Assembly (NCBI GenBank): GCA_021323945.1
Contig: JAJPKA010000020.1
Location: forward strand, 372,001 to 436,000
Source of the DNA: Pseudomonadota bacterium
Lineage (GTDB): Bacteria > Desulfobacterota > Binatia > Binatales > Binataceae
Direction: 5' to 3'
DNA: 64,000 nucleotides
Shown here: positions 35,145 to 43,898 of the stretch, piece by piece
Layout of the letters: each line of letters starts with the position of its first letter
Numbering within the stretch: position 1 is the stretch's first letter
Made by a program: the position numbers and the translations under genes
The notes under the pieces: model-generated
What the model was told of the DNA's origin: nothing
The model's input: only the letters and a program-made list of their open reading frames with translations
Databases searched by the model: none

Positions 35145-35822
35145 TTAATCGCTGCGGCGCTTGGCGTTGGTCAGCATTTTGGGATGATTGGCGTGGCGCG
35201 CGTGCCATGTGCGCGTCCAGCCCGGTTTCTCCCGCTGTGGGTGATGAGACATGACCAACGAGCCATCGGCCACATCGTGAAGGATTGTCGTGCCGGAGGC
35301 GACATAGACGTCGTCGCCGAGCGTTACGGGCGCAACCAATTGCGTATCGCAACCCACCATGCAGCGCGCACCGATTCGGGTCAGGTGTTTGTCATAGCCA
35401 TCATAGTTAACGGTGATGACCCCACACCCGACGTTGGTATCTGGGCCAATAACCGCGTCCCCCAAGTAGCTAAGATGGCTGGCTTTGGTGCCGGACCCGA
35501 TTGTCGCCTTTTTGGTCTCGACGAAGTTGCCGATGCGATTGTGACCCTCCAGACGAGTGCCTTCACGCAAATTTGCGAACGGGCCAACCTCGCATTCTTC
35601 GCCGATAAAGCACTGTTCGGCGCGGACACCGAGCTTCAGGTGCGAACGGTCGCAGATAGTGACGTCGCGCAGCCAGGCGGTACCTTCGATCATCACGCCT
35701 CTACCGATGTGGCTTTTGCCCAGGATCTGCACATTGGGGCCGATAATTGTATCCTCGCCAATAGTCACCTCAGGACCGATATAAGCGGTTGCAGGATCGA
35801 CTAGCGTAACTCCAGCGTCCAT
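35145..35822 (-). CDS. glmU: GlmU C-terminal acetyltransferase domain, separated from N-terminal part by an in-frame stop
   Basis: 225 aa starting at the first ATG after the stop. It starts with LMDAGVTLVDPATAYI, normally the linker-to-left-handed-beta-helix junction of GlmU, and continues with hexapeptide repeats (IGEDTIIGPNVQIL, GPFANLREGT, VGCGVITVNYDGYDKH) ending in SHHPQREKPGW. It acetylates glucosamine-1-phosphate with acetyl-CoA. It is in the same frame as the upstream half, with 11 codons between the TAA and this ATG. No clear Shine-Dalgarno precedes it, so expression may depend on re-initiation. Confidence 0.9.
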   Translation of the reverse strand: MDAGVTLVDPATAYIGPEVTIGEDTIIGPNVQILGKSHIGRGVMIEGTAWLRDVTICDRSHLKLGVRAEQCFIGEECEVGPFANLREGTRLEGHNRIGNFVETKKATIGSGTKASHLSYLGDAVIGPDTNVGCGVITVNYDGYDKHLTRIGARCMVGCDTQLVAPVTLGDDVYVASGTTILHDVADGSLVMSHHPQREKPGWTRTWHARHANHPKMLTNAKRRSD

Positions 35823-35855
35823 CAGGCGCCGATTAATCTCGAGACGTACTTGAGC

Positions 35856-36587
35856 TTACACTTGTGCAAGCTCCTCGCGCGAATTGATCCCAATGAACTC
35901 GGCAGGGTTGGGCGCGACCCACGCTTTAACCTTCACCCCGCTTCCCCGAGCGATTGCAATCACGTCGGTCAGATAATATTCGCCTTGCGTATTGTTCGAC
36001 TGAACTTGATCGAGTGCCCAACGAAGAAACTTAGCCTCTATCAGATAAATCCCGGTATTGACCTCGGTGATCGCCAGCTGAGCCGGAGTTGCATCGCGAG
36101 CTTCGACGATCGCTTCAACCTCGCCGCTGGTGTTGCGTAGCACACGTCCATATGCGCCGCCCTTGTCGCTCTGAATGCTGATGAAAGAGACTAGGCTGGA
36201 GCTCGCGCGGTGCTCTTTTAGGAATTCGCGCAGTGTTGCCGGTTTTAGCAAGGGCAGGTCGCCATAACAAATAAGGACATCACCAGAAAATTCGGTCGGC
36301 AGGATACGCATGCCGGCGTAGGCTGCGTGGGCTGTACCGAGCTGTCGATCCTGCCGGCTGACAACCAATTTGCAATCAGGCAAAGCCTGCCGAGCCACTT
36401 TTTCGACGTCGCGCGCTTGATGACCAACGACAAGAACCAATAGTTCGGGTTTGACCGCCGCGACGGCCTGGACCGCATGGCTCACCATGGGTTTTCCGGC
36501 AATCTCATGCAAAACCTTGGCACATTGGGACCTCATGCGGGTGCCACGTCCGGCAGCAAGCACAATCGCAGCGAGCGACGGTTTCAT
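35856..36587 (-). CDS. glmU: GlmU N-terminal uridylyltransferase domain, terminated early by an in-frame TAA
   Basis: 243 aa. GlmU pyrophosphorylase signature LAAIVLAAGRGTRMRS with KVLHEIAGKPM, GTAHAAYAG and VNTGIYLIEAKFLRWAL. It transfers UMP to GlcNAc-1-phosphate. A TAA at 35856-35858 ends it after GINSREELAQV, exactly in the domain linker; the downstream codons stay in frame (AQVRLEINRRL, then the ATG of the acetyltransferase half). A single-chain protein would be 480 aa, a normal GlmU length. Either the cell makes two polypeptides or the stop is a mutation or assembly error. Confidence 0.92.
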   Translation of the reverse strand: MKPSLAAIVLAAGRGTRMRSQCAKVLHEIAGKPMVSHAVQAVAAVKPELLVLVVGHQARDVEKVARQALPDCKLVVSRQDRQLGTAHAAYAGMRILPTEFSGDVLICYGDLPLLKPATLREFLKEHRASSSLVSFISIQSDKGGAYGRVLRNTSGEVEAIVEARDATPAQLAITEVNTGIYLIEAKFLRWALDQVQSNNTQGEYYLTDVIAIARGSGVKVKAWVAPNPAEFIGINSREELAQV

Positions 36588-36699
36588 AAACGTGCCTATT
36601 ATAGCCCAAGGATGGGCGTGAGGCAGGGCACAATCAAAGGTGAGCGGTATGACGAGAGCGGAAAGAATAGGGACGACGCATTGCGTCCCGTGTAGATGC

Positions 36700-37470
36700 T
36701 CAAACGTCGACTTTCATACCATCGGCGGCGAGCTCAATTTTGACTCGGGACCTGTTATCGAGCACTTCCCGACCGACGTGCGTCAGGATCATGCGCTTTA
36801 CGTCAAAACACTGACGCTTGGATTGCAGCAAGGCGTAGCTCAAATGAACTCCAAGAGGATTTTCGTAATAGGTGCATTCGCACAGAAACAAATCGGTTCC
36901 GGCCGTGAAACCGACCAGTTCGTCGGTCCATCCGGTGTCACCGCTAAACACGATCTTCTTGCCCGCGATTTTTAACTTCAGTGCAAAGCACAAGTCGTGC
37001 TTCATGTGGGGAACGCGCAGGGTCTCGACGCTAACCCGTCCTAACTGTACCTTCCGGGAGGGTGCTAGCTGAATGAATTGGAGCTTTCGCCTCACCGCTT
37101 CCAGGTCGCCGCTGGAAAAGGGAAACATGGTCTTGAACAGCCGCCATGTTCGTTTCTCCAATCCTGGTGGTCCGGCGATTTTCAATGGTTTGTGGAGCTC
37201 ACTCTCCCATAAGTACTCGAGAATCAGGAACGGTAATCCACCGAAATGGTCTCCGTGCAGGTGACTGATAAGGACGAGATCCAGGTCCGCCGGTACAACG
37301 CCCATCCGCTTCATTGCGCACAGGGCGGTCGGCCCGGCTTCCATCAAGACCTGATAGGCGTCAGCTTGAATGAAGTACCCGGATTGAAAGCGACCATGAC
37401 TGGCAAACGCGTCGCCCGTACCTAGGAAAGTAACTCGAACACGGGATGAACCTTTTGGCATTTGACGCAT
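36700..37470 (-). CDS. metallo-beta-lactamase fold hydrolase, RNase Z-like
   Basis: 256 aa from ATG 37470; an ATG 9 bases later and longer in-frame starts also exist. VTFLGTGDAF leads, the zinc motif is SHLHGDHFGG, further ligands are in VFSGDTGW and LTHVGRE near the end. The pattern fits the tRNase Z / arylsulfatase-like branch. It may trim tRNA 3' trailers, but the exosite arm is not obvious, so a general MBL hydrolase is possible. Convergent with nothing; it is divergent from the LLM gene at 37523 with 52 bases between. Confidence 0.85.
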   Translation of the reverse strand: MRQMPKGSSRVRVTFLGTGDAFASHGRFQSGYFIQADAYQVLMEAGPTALCAMKRMGVVPADLDLVLISHLHGDHFGGLPFLILEYLWESELHKPLKIAGPPGLEKRTWRLFKTMFPFSSGDLEAVRRKLQFIQLAPSRKVQLGRVSVETLRVPHMKHDLCFALKLKIAGKKIVFSGDTGWTDELVGFTAGTDLFLCECTYYENPLGVHLSYALLQSKRQCFDVKRMILTHVGREVLDNRSRVKIELAADGMKVDV

Positions 37471-37522
37471 AGAGCTTGTTAATAACATCGGGTCTTGGCC
37501 AAGCATAGCAGGAGATAGCACT

Positions 37523-38473
37523 ATGAAACCAATCAAGATTGGAGTGGGCTTCGGGCTCTTTCGGCTCGGGCTTCCTTCGGTCGCAGATATTGTCCGGGTG
37601 GCTCAAAAAGCTGAACAATGGGGCCTGGATTCCTTCTGGCTCTCCGACCATCTGCTCGCGCCGTCGCCCGAGTTGGATGTCATTGCCACGCTGGCACTGT
37701 TAGCTTCTCATACCGAGCGAATCAAATTGGGGCCGAGTGTATTCTTGCTTAATCTGCGTCACCCGCTGATCGCGGCGAAATCATTCGCCACGCTCGATTT
37801 TCTCTCTAATGGCCGCATAGTTGTGGCAGTCGGTACAGGCGCAAATTTAGCGGATTACACCGCCTGTGGTATTCCGACAGAGGGCCGCGGGCGTCGGCTT
37901 GACGAGGGTATTCTGGTTTTGCGGAAGGTTTGGACCGAAACTGACTGCAGCTTCCACGGCAAGTTCTTTGAGTTTGATCATGTCACGATTGAGCCCCGCC
38001 CGGCCAAACGGACGAACAATGATTCCGGCACGATCGACCTCTGGGTCGGCGGTCGTTCCGAGGCCGCGCTAAAGCGTACGGCCAAGCTTGCCGATGGCTA
38101 TTTTGCGTCATTTCAGACGCCCCAGGAATTGGCATCCAACATGTCCGCGGTGCGCGCCTATGCCAAGCAGTTCGGGCGCGAAAATGCAAGGATTGAGTAC
38201 GGCCTGATTCTGTTTTGTCGGCTTGCAGCCAGCCGCCAGCAAGCACGCGAAGAGATGCAGCCGCTCCTTGCGGCGATGGGACGCGGCACCGATGCGTTTT
38301 TGCAACGAACGTTATATGGCTCGCCGGACGACATTATCGCTCGTTTGCGGGATTACGTAGCGCTGGGTCTGGACAAGTTCGTTTTATGGCCGGTCGCCGA
38401 GCCAGCGGCTTGGGCGCGACAGATCGAGCTGATTGGCCGGGAAGTGGCGACCTACTACCAAGGTCTCGCTTGA
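37523..38473 (+). CDS. luciferase-like (LLM class) F420-dependent oxidoreductase
   Basis: 316 aa, AGGAGA upstream of ATG 37523. Motifs: WGLDSFWLSDHLLAPSPE, RIKLGPSVFLLNLRHPLIAAKSFATLD, LSNGRIVVAVGTG and a DLWVGGRSEAALKRTAKLADGYF segment, the latter typical of F420-binding members such as methylenetetrahydromethanopterin reductase relatives. The C-terminal GSPDDIIARLRDYVALGLDKFVLWP completes the barrel. It stands outside the catabolic island, so this lineage uses LLM enzymes widely. Cofactor F420 is inferred from family; no F420 biosynthesis gene is in the window. Confidence 0.86.
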   Translation: MKPIKIGVGFGLFRLGLPSVADIVRVAQKAEQWGLDSFWLSDHLLAPSPELDVIATLALLASHTERIKLGPSVFLLNLRHPLIAAKSFATLDFLSNGRIVVAVGTGANLADYTACGIPTEGRGRRLDEGILVLRKVWTETDCSFHGKFFEFDHVTIEPRPAKRTNNDSGTIDLWVGGRSEAALKRTAKLADGYFASFQTPQELASNMSAVRAYAKQFGRENARIEYGLILFCRLAASRQQAREEMQPLLAAMGRGTDAFLQRTLYGSPDDIIARLRDYVALGLDKFVLWPVAEPAAWARQIELIGREVATYYQGLA

Positions 38474-38567
38474 TGAGCTTTTAGAGCTGGACGTCTTCCA
38501 CGTCCCGATCGAACGAGCCATTCGATCTGCGGACTCCGAAACTATTTTGGATTCGTGCAGCGTTTGG

Positions 38568-39059
38568 CTATTTTGCCAAGGCCGAAGATGACAATACTAA
38601 TCGAAGACCTGTCGCTTCAACCGTGCGGAGAAGAATTGCGACGCGTTCGGCGCCTGACAGATAACGCTCGAAAATCGCGTCAAATCCGCGAAAAGGACCT
38701 GCGACCACACGCACTAGCTCGCCGGCATCAAACGGTTTCGGTGCGATTCTGACTACGCCGTTGACCCCCCGTTTCTTAATCTCGGCCACTACCGCGGCGG
38801 GAACGATCAGGGGATCGGCACCGGCAGAGACTATTGCCTGGACTCCCGCCATGTATTTGATTGCAAAGTAGCGCGCTTCCAGCTCACATCGAGCAAAGAC
38901 GTAACACGGAAACAATGGCATGATCGACCACGCCATTTTGCCCCAGCGCGGGCTTCGAGCCTCTAGCAGCGGTAGAAAAACCTCTTCCACTATCGACGAA
39001 AGCTGATCGGAGACCCACCGTTCTTTGCCCGGTTTGGTCCGAACCAAGTACCAGTCCAC
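38568..39059 (-). CDS. NusG/RfaH-family transcription elongation factor paralogue
   Basis: 163 aa. The NGN domain starts WYLVRTKPGKERWVSDQL, then FLPLLEARSP, PLFPCYVFARCELEARYF and GVQAIVSAGADPLIVP; a short KOW domain follows (FDAGELVRVVAGPFRGFDAIFERYLSG). The length and the divergent sequence fit a specialised NusG paralogue (RfaH/UpxY/LoaP-like) rather than the housekeeping NusG, which normally sits with secE and ribosomal protein genes. Such factors recruit to long operons and suppress termination. Its target is unknown; the glycan genes at 54-60 kb are one candidate. Confidence 0.85.
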   Translation of the reverse strand: MDWYLVRTKPGKERWVSDQLSSIVEEVFLPLLEARSPRWGKMAWSIMPLFPCYVFARCELEARYFAIKYMAGVQAIVSAGADPLIVPAAVVAEIKKRGVNGVVRIAPKPFDAGELVRVVAGPFRGFDAIFERYLSGAERVAILLRTVEATGLRLVLSSSALAK

Positions 39060-39403
39060 GACGTCGCTCGTCAGTATCTAATATCGCGTGTTTTGGTTAT
39101 ATAGTGCTGAAAAACACTGGGCAAGGCAATTGGAAGTGAGTTAGCTACTAAGGTACTACTGCAACGGCGGTTTCGCGGCTAAATCTACATATGAAATAAT
39201 TGTGAAAAGTGCATTTGCCCATTCTCGATTGTGCTGATTGATCCTAATAGCCGTCTACGCTCCGCGACGGATCGAGCGGGCCTTGAATCCGCAGGAAAAA
39301 GCGGCGAGTGTGATGCTGGGCTGCATTGGCGAGCGTGCCTGTGGTGCCGATCTGAAAAAACCGTTGCGAGCCAATAAGTTCTGATTAATCCTCGCCTTAG
39401 GAG
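39060..39403. other. 344-base intergenic region upstream of the NusG paralogue
   Basis: AT-rich compared with its surroundings near 39075-39200 and probably containing the divergent promoters of the NusG paralogue (minus) and the small membrane protein (plus). I could not fix a convincing -35/-10 pair. No RNA gene recognised. Confidence 0.4.
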
Positions 39404-39748
39404 ATGAGTACTCGCCGCAATTATCCTTCCTGGCTGCCGCCCAGTCCGAGAGAGCGCGCGGAATTGCTGCGCATGCGGCGTCGTCAGCATTTACTGCTCG
39501 CCTGGATGGTTGGTCTAATACCGAGCGGCTGGATAGTTGTGCTCCTGGCACCCGACGAGTCCTTCTTTGTGCCCTTTACGCTCTTGTGGGTTGCGGTCGG
39601 CCTGTGGTTTGCCGAACGATTGGGCGCGGCACGATGCCCACGCTGCGGTTGTGACTTTTGCGACAAGCACGAGCTGGCCTATTGGGCGGGCCTATTTAGC
39701 CACCGCTGTGAGAATTGCGGGCTAACCCTTGAAAACCGAGAGCGTTGA
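39404..39748 (+). CDS. small membrane protein with C-terminal zinc-ribbon
   Basis: 114 aa. A basic N-terminus (RERAELLRMRRRQHLL) leads to two hydrophobic segments (about residues 28-47 and 53-70), then CPRCGCDFCDKH and CENCGLTLE, four or more cysteines arranged as a zinc ribbon. TAGGAG lies before the ATG. No assigned family. It lies 150 bases upstream of nadK on the plus strand. A membrane-anchored zinc-ribbon protein is all that can be said. Confidence 0.7.
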   Translation: MSTRRNYPSWLPPSPRERAELLRMRRRQHLLLAWMVGLIPSGWIVVLLAPDESFFVPFTLLWVAVGLWFAERLGAARCPRCGCDFCDKHELAYWAGLFSHRCENCGLTLENRER

Positions 39749-39902
39749 GCATCTGGATCCTGGCCGGGTGCAGACGACTCTTGTTTGCAGCTGAGCCGAT
39801 GATCAGAAATTCGGGAGCTGGCAGGTAGGCCCACGGCGTGTTTTTTTGATTCACAAGTCGGCTCATCGGCTGCCTTGCTGACTTTCTTCATATGCTAAAT
39901 TG

Positions 39903-40787
39903 ATGAAAAGCACGGTGAAGCAAAAGCAAGCTATACGTTCTATCGGCTTGGTCCTACGTCCTGATCGACCACAGCACGCTATAACGCTTGCTACAGACCT
40001 TACCAGCTGGATAAAGGCCCGCGGACTTGACGCTATCAGCGAACCCTTGACCGCTCCGATCATCGGCGCACGACCGGCCGAACCCGCCCAACTTGGGCGT
40101 GAGGCTGATCTGGTGGTGGTGCTGGGAGGAGATGGGACGTTTCTCGGTGCAGCACGCATGATGGGCGAGCGTGAAACGCCGATTCTGGGAATTAATCTGG
40201 GCGGCCTCGGTTTCCTCACCGAGATCCCGATCGAAGAAGCGCGCTCGGCCCTCTCGCGCGTGATCGAAGGCGATTACGAAGTCGATCGTCGTATCACTCT
40301 CGAAGCAGTGGTGGCCCGATCGGCCAAGAATGGTGGTCAACAGGAACAGTTTCGCGCCCTTAATGATGTCGTGATGGTAAAGCGCGCCTTCGGCCGCATG
40401 CTCGAAGTCGAGGTAATCGCCGATCACAAGCCTTTCTGCGCGTATCGAGCCGATGGCCTGATTGTCGCGACACCCACGGGGTCGACTGCTCATGCGCTGA
40501 GCGCAGGTGGACCAATCGTGTTCCCGAGCCTCAGAGTGGTCGTATTGGCCGCCATCTGCCCCCACACTCTCAGCCATCGTCCTGTTGTGCTGCCTGATTC
40601 ATTCGAACTGGAAATGCGCATTAAAAGCGACGATCAAGGCGCGTTGCTTACCTGCGACGGCCAGGAAGTCGCCCATCTCGACCAAAGCGACGTTATATAT
40701 ATTCGCCGTGCGAAACACGTGGTCGTGCTGGTTCGCTCAGCACATCCCTATTTCGAGATCTGGCGTGACAAACTTCGCTGGGGCTGA
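39903..40787 (+). CDS. nadK: ATP-NAD kinase
   Basis: 294 aa from ATG 39903 (TTG at 39900 also possible). Diagnostic GGDGT (VVVLGGDGTFLGAARMM), INLGGLGFLTEI, then TPTGSTAHALSAGGPIV and ICPHTLSHRP, all expected for NadK. It phosphorylates NAD+ to NADP+. The gene ends three bases before recN, the usual bacterial pair nadK-recN. Full length. Confidence 0.96.
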   Translation: MKSTVKQKQAIRSIGLVLRPDRPQHAITLATDLTSWIKARGLDAISEPLTAPIIGARPAEPAQLGREADLVVVLGGDGTFLGAARMMGERETPILGINLGGLGFLTEIPIEEARSALSRVIEGDYEVDRRITLEAVVARSAKNGGQQEQFRALNDVVMVKRAFGRMLEVEVIADHKPFCAYRADGLIVATPTGSTAHALSAGGPIVFPSLRVVVLAAICPHTLSHRPVVLPDSFELEMRIKSDDQGALLTCDGQEVAHLDQSDVIYIRRAKHVVVLVRSAHPYFEIWRDKLRWG

Positions 40788-40790
40788 AGG

Positions 40791-42482
40791 ATGCTGACCG
40801 AGCTGCACATCCGCAACTTTGCAGTAATCGAGGAGGCAACCCTATCCTTCGATGCGGGGCTTAACGTGCTGTCTGGAGAAACCGGTGCGGGCAAAACCAT
40901 TGTTATGACCGCGCTGGCCCTGCTGCTCGGCGGTCGCGCCTCGCCTGAATTCGTTCGCCGCGGCGCGCGCGAGGCGGTCGTCGAGGGTGTTTTTGAGCTC
41001 GAAGGCGAGGCCCCGATTAACAACGCCGCGGAATGGCTCGACCCTGATAATCCCCGCGAACTCATAGTCCGACGCACGGTCGGCGAGGGAGGTCGCTCGC
41101 GAGCGTCAATTAACGGCAAGCTTGCTTCGCTGCAGTCACTGGCCCAGCTCGGTCCGGCTTTGGTTCAGGTTTACGGACAGCATGAGCAACATTCGCTGCT
41201 GCAGCGCGAAAATCACTTGCTTATTCTCGATCGGCACGCTGGCCTGGAGCCTGAGCTCAGTGCCTACCGCGAGCTTTATCAACGGGCAGTCGAAAGCCGG
41301 CAGCGGTTGGCCGAACTTGAACGCCGCGAGCGCGAGCGTCGCGAGCTGCTCGAACTGGCCAGCTTTCGCCTGAGTGAGCTCGAAGCCGCCCATCTCGTCG
41401 CTGGGGAAGATAAGGATCTTGCCGCGGAGCGCGAAGTCTTGCTTAACGCCGCCCGCCTGGCAGAAGCAGCTAATCTGGCCGAGCAGCTGCTGTATGGGGG
41501 CGAAGGTGCCGCGATCGACTTGATTTCTACCGCGCAGAATCGCTTGGCCGAGGCGGCTGCAATCGATCCAACCCTGGAGGGACCGCTCGAGATGGTCGTT
41601 GAGGCCAAAACTAACCTCGAAGAAGCGGCGCGCACCCTGTCCGCCTATGCGGCGCGGATCGAGGCCGATCCGGCAAGGCTGGAAGAAATCGATGCCCGCC
41701 TGCAAGAGCTTTCACGGCTCAAGCGCAAGTACGGTGGCACGATCGAAGCTGCTCTTGAGACCCTTGCCCGGACACGAATCGAGATCACCGAGCTCACAAA
41801 CGCCTCAGAGACCAGAGCCACCGCACAACTCGAAACTGAGCGTCTGATTAAAGAGTTGCTGGAGGCTGCCAAGCGGCTTAGTGCCCGTCGTGAGCATGAC
41901 GCAATCGAGCTTAAGCGTGGCATGGAAGCCGAACTGAAAGCGTTAGGTATGCGCAACGCTGCATTTGACGTCCGCGTGTCGCGGCTTGCGGCTGGTGAAT
42001 TTAACGAAAACGGAATCGCCGCCGGGCCTTCAGGCATCGATACCGTCGAATTCTATCTCTCTCCTAACCTGGGTCAGCCGGCTGTCCCGATTCAGCGTAT
42101 AGCCTCCGGCGGTGAGTTGTCCCGCGTGATGCTGGGCCTCAAGCGATTGGAGGCTCAACGCCGAGGCATTGCCACGCTCATATTCGATGAAGTGGATGCG
42201 GGTATTGGCGGTGCGGCGGCCGAAGTTGTGGGACGCAAGCTCAAGCAGCTGGCACGCTTCCATCAAATCCTCTGTGTCACCCATCTTGCACAAATTGCGG
42301 CATTTGCCGACCGCCACTTTGTGGTTGAAAAAGAGGAACGCGGTGGGACAACGCGCAGCCGGGTAAGTGAGCTTCATCCGTCCGATCGTACTGCTGAGCT
42401 CGCTCGGATGCTCGCTGGTGACGAAAGCAATGAAAAATTCCTGCGGGCTGCTCGTGAGCTGATAAACCGTGCGCGCTCGTAG
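40791..42482 (+). CDS. recN: DNA repair ATPase RecN
   Basis: 563 aa. SMC-like ATPase: Walker A GETGAGKT at about residue 28, a central coiled coil (about 150-370), signature GGELSRVMLGLKRLE and Walker B LIFDEVDAGIGG, then VTHLAQIAAFADRHFVVEK. RecN acts in early double-strand break repair. It starts three bases after nadK and so is co-translated. The coiled coil is somewhat Glu/Arg/Ala rich, as usual. Confidence 0.97.
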   Translation: MLTELHIRNFAVIEEATLSFDAGLNVLSGETGAGKTIVMTALALLLGGRASPEFVRRGAREAVVEGVFELEGEAPINNAAEWLDPDNPRELIVRRTVGEGGRSRASINGKLASLQSLAQLGPALVQVYGQHEQHSLLQRENHLLILDRHAGLEPELSAYRELYQRAVESRQRLAELERRERERRELLELASFRLSELEAAHLVAGEDKDLAAEREVLLNAARLAEAANLAEQLLYGGEGAAIDLISTAQNRLAEAAAIDPTLEGPLEMVVEAKTNLEEAARTLSAYAARIEADPARLEEIDARLQELSRLKRKYGGTIEAALETLARTRIEITELTNASETRATAQLETERLIKELLEAAKRLSARREHDAIELKRGMEAELKALGMRNAAFDVRVSRLAAGEFNENGIAAGPSGIDTVEFYLSPNLGQPAVPIQRIASGGELSRVMLGLKRLEAQRRGIATLIFDEVDAGIGGAAAEVVGRKLKQLARFHQILCVTHLAQIAAFADRHFVVEKEERGGTTRSRVSELHPSDRTAELARMLAGDESNEKFLRAARELINRARS

Positions 42483-42932
42483 CTAATGAACTTCTGATGC
42501 CTGCCGCTTTTTGAACTCAGGCTAGAGACCTTAAGGTGTTTGCCCAAACCTGGCGGATGACCTCGCAGATGATCCACCGACGCCTCCAAGGGCCACCTGG
42601 TGCGCAGGATTCAGAAGACATTAGGCTCTGATGGCATTGCCGAACGATAGGCACGGTTCATTCTCAGTCCAAATGCCGATTGGTTCCACCTTAACGATCC
42701 CCCAACCTGATAGCCGACAACCGACCGCAGAGGAGAAGCGCTTGGAATAGTATTGGTCGTGACACGGGAAAGGTTCGCTTTAGCTCTCGTCTCAATACCG
42801 TACCCACCAGGATGAGCTCACACTGTTGCCTTACCGGAGTCCGAGCTGTCGAAGCGTCGGGGTTGCAGCTGACAGAGCAAGTGTTGGGTCTACCGCGACT
42901 CTGGTCTAGATAATTGCCCCAGGGCGAGAGGC
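42483..42932. other. 450-base region between recN and the glyoxalase-like pseudogene, no gene seen
   Basis: No supported open frame. The stretch ends in an AGGGCGAGAGG ribosome-binding site belonging to the pseudogene start at 42933. It may be further decayed sequence. Confidence 0.4.
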
Positions 42933-43561
42933 ATGCTAACTGCCATCGATCATGTGGTGGTTGTCCTTTAGGATCTGGCGGCTGCGGTCAAGCGCTGGAC
43001 CAGTCTGGGTTTTACTGTAACAGCCAGCGGAAAACATCAGATTGTCAGCGAGAACGCTCTCATTCCTTTCGCTGGCGGTTCCTATCTCGAATTCAGCGGT
43101 CCCGACTTCGGATTGCTTTGGCAGCGTCGACTAAAGCAAGGTGGCTGGACCGTGGATTACTGCGCGCGATGCCAGAGTTTGAAAGACCATGTGGAGCTGC
43201 TGCGTGGAGCAGGAGCCGCGATTGATGAACTGACGCCTCTCAGTCGAACGCGCCCTGACGGCTCGTTGTTCAATGGCTGCTCGCGATGCAACAGCCACCT
43301 TGGGCCGGGATTATTCCGTTCTTGATAGAAGGCGTAACACTGTGCGAGGAACGGATTCCCTCCGCCATGCATCCTGAAAACACCGCGTTGGGGATCGGTA
43401 CAATCATAGTTGCAGTCAGGGATGCTCTTAGGCTGGCGCGATTTTTTGAAACTGTGCCTGGCCGCCAAAGCCTGCCAACTGAGCTCCGAGGGCTCAAGGC
43501 GGCGGGCTTTACGGTTGAGATCGGGCCACACACACGGTGTGATGCTCTCGCCGACCAGTGA
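42933..43561 (+). pseudogene. glyoxalase-like (VOC/Glyoxalase_3) protein, disrupted by a TAG and a frameshift
   Basis: The translation from ATG 42933 reads MLTAIDHVVVVL, TAG at 42969-42971, then DLAAAVKRWTSLGFTVTASG and ENALIPFAGGSYLEF, text typical of VOC/glyoxalase-like domains. The frame ends at 43325, but homology continues in another frame from about 43286: PPWAGIIPFLIEGVTLCEERIPS, then HPENTALGIGTIIVAVRDALRLARFFE, the second half of the domain pair. One nonsense codon plus one frameshift make a gene that was about 210 aa. A good ribosome-binding site survives, so decay looks recent. Substrate unknown. Confidence 0.8.
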
Positions 43562-43769
43562 CGACGGTCCTATCGTGGAATGATTGAACGATCGCGGTCC
43601 TTCAATCTATTCGGCAACTCTCAGAAGCTCGTCCCAGGCTTTGATGGAGTTGAATATGAGCCAAACCGAGAACGCCCGGCTTTCTTTGGGTGTGAAGCGG
43701 GAGGCTCGATGTGCGCCACGGCCGTGTACCTTTTAATTTCACTTTACCTGAGTGAGGCGTGTTTTTCGG

Positions 43770-43857
43770 TATAATCGCTCAGGCCGGGCTAATTCAGTCG
43801 GTGCTGCTTCTCCGACGAAGACCGGACCGCCACAAACCTGGGGAGCCCGCACATGCG
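43770..43857 (+). promoter_or_regulatory. TATAAT box followed by a self-complementary stretch, possible small RNA or leader (tentative)
   Basis: A perfect TATAAT at 43770-43775 is followed by a roughly 70-base segment closed by GGGCT (43786-43790) and AGCCC, with an inner GTCGG-to-CCGAC hairpin. It lies between the pseudogene and the convergent amidohydrolase. No coding frame fits. No -35 at ideal distance is visible. I considered SRP RNA on the other strand, which is not convincing. Confidence 0.25.
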
Positions 43858-43898
43858 GCCGCTAGCGCTGGATGAATTCTTCGCGGCGTCGGGTCTCT

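Noticed and set aside
42969-42971. TAG inside the glyoxalase-like gene read as pyrrolysine
   Set aside because: The gene also carries a frameshift about 320 bases later, so it is simply decayed.
43580-43774. 64-codon plus-strand frame after the pseudogene
   Set aside because: No ribosome-binding site and no homology-like pattern.
43786-43857. SRP (4.5S) RNA on the minus strand
   Set aside because: An AGCAGC-containing hairpin is there, but the GGAA tetraloop and the conserved CAGG loop are not, and the strand has no promoter.
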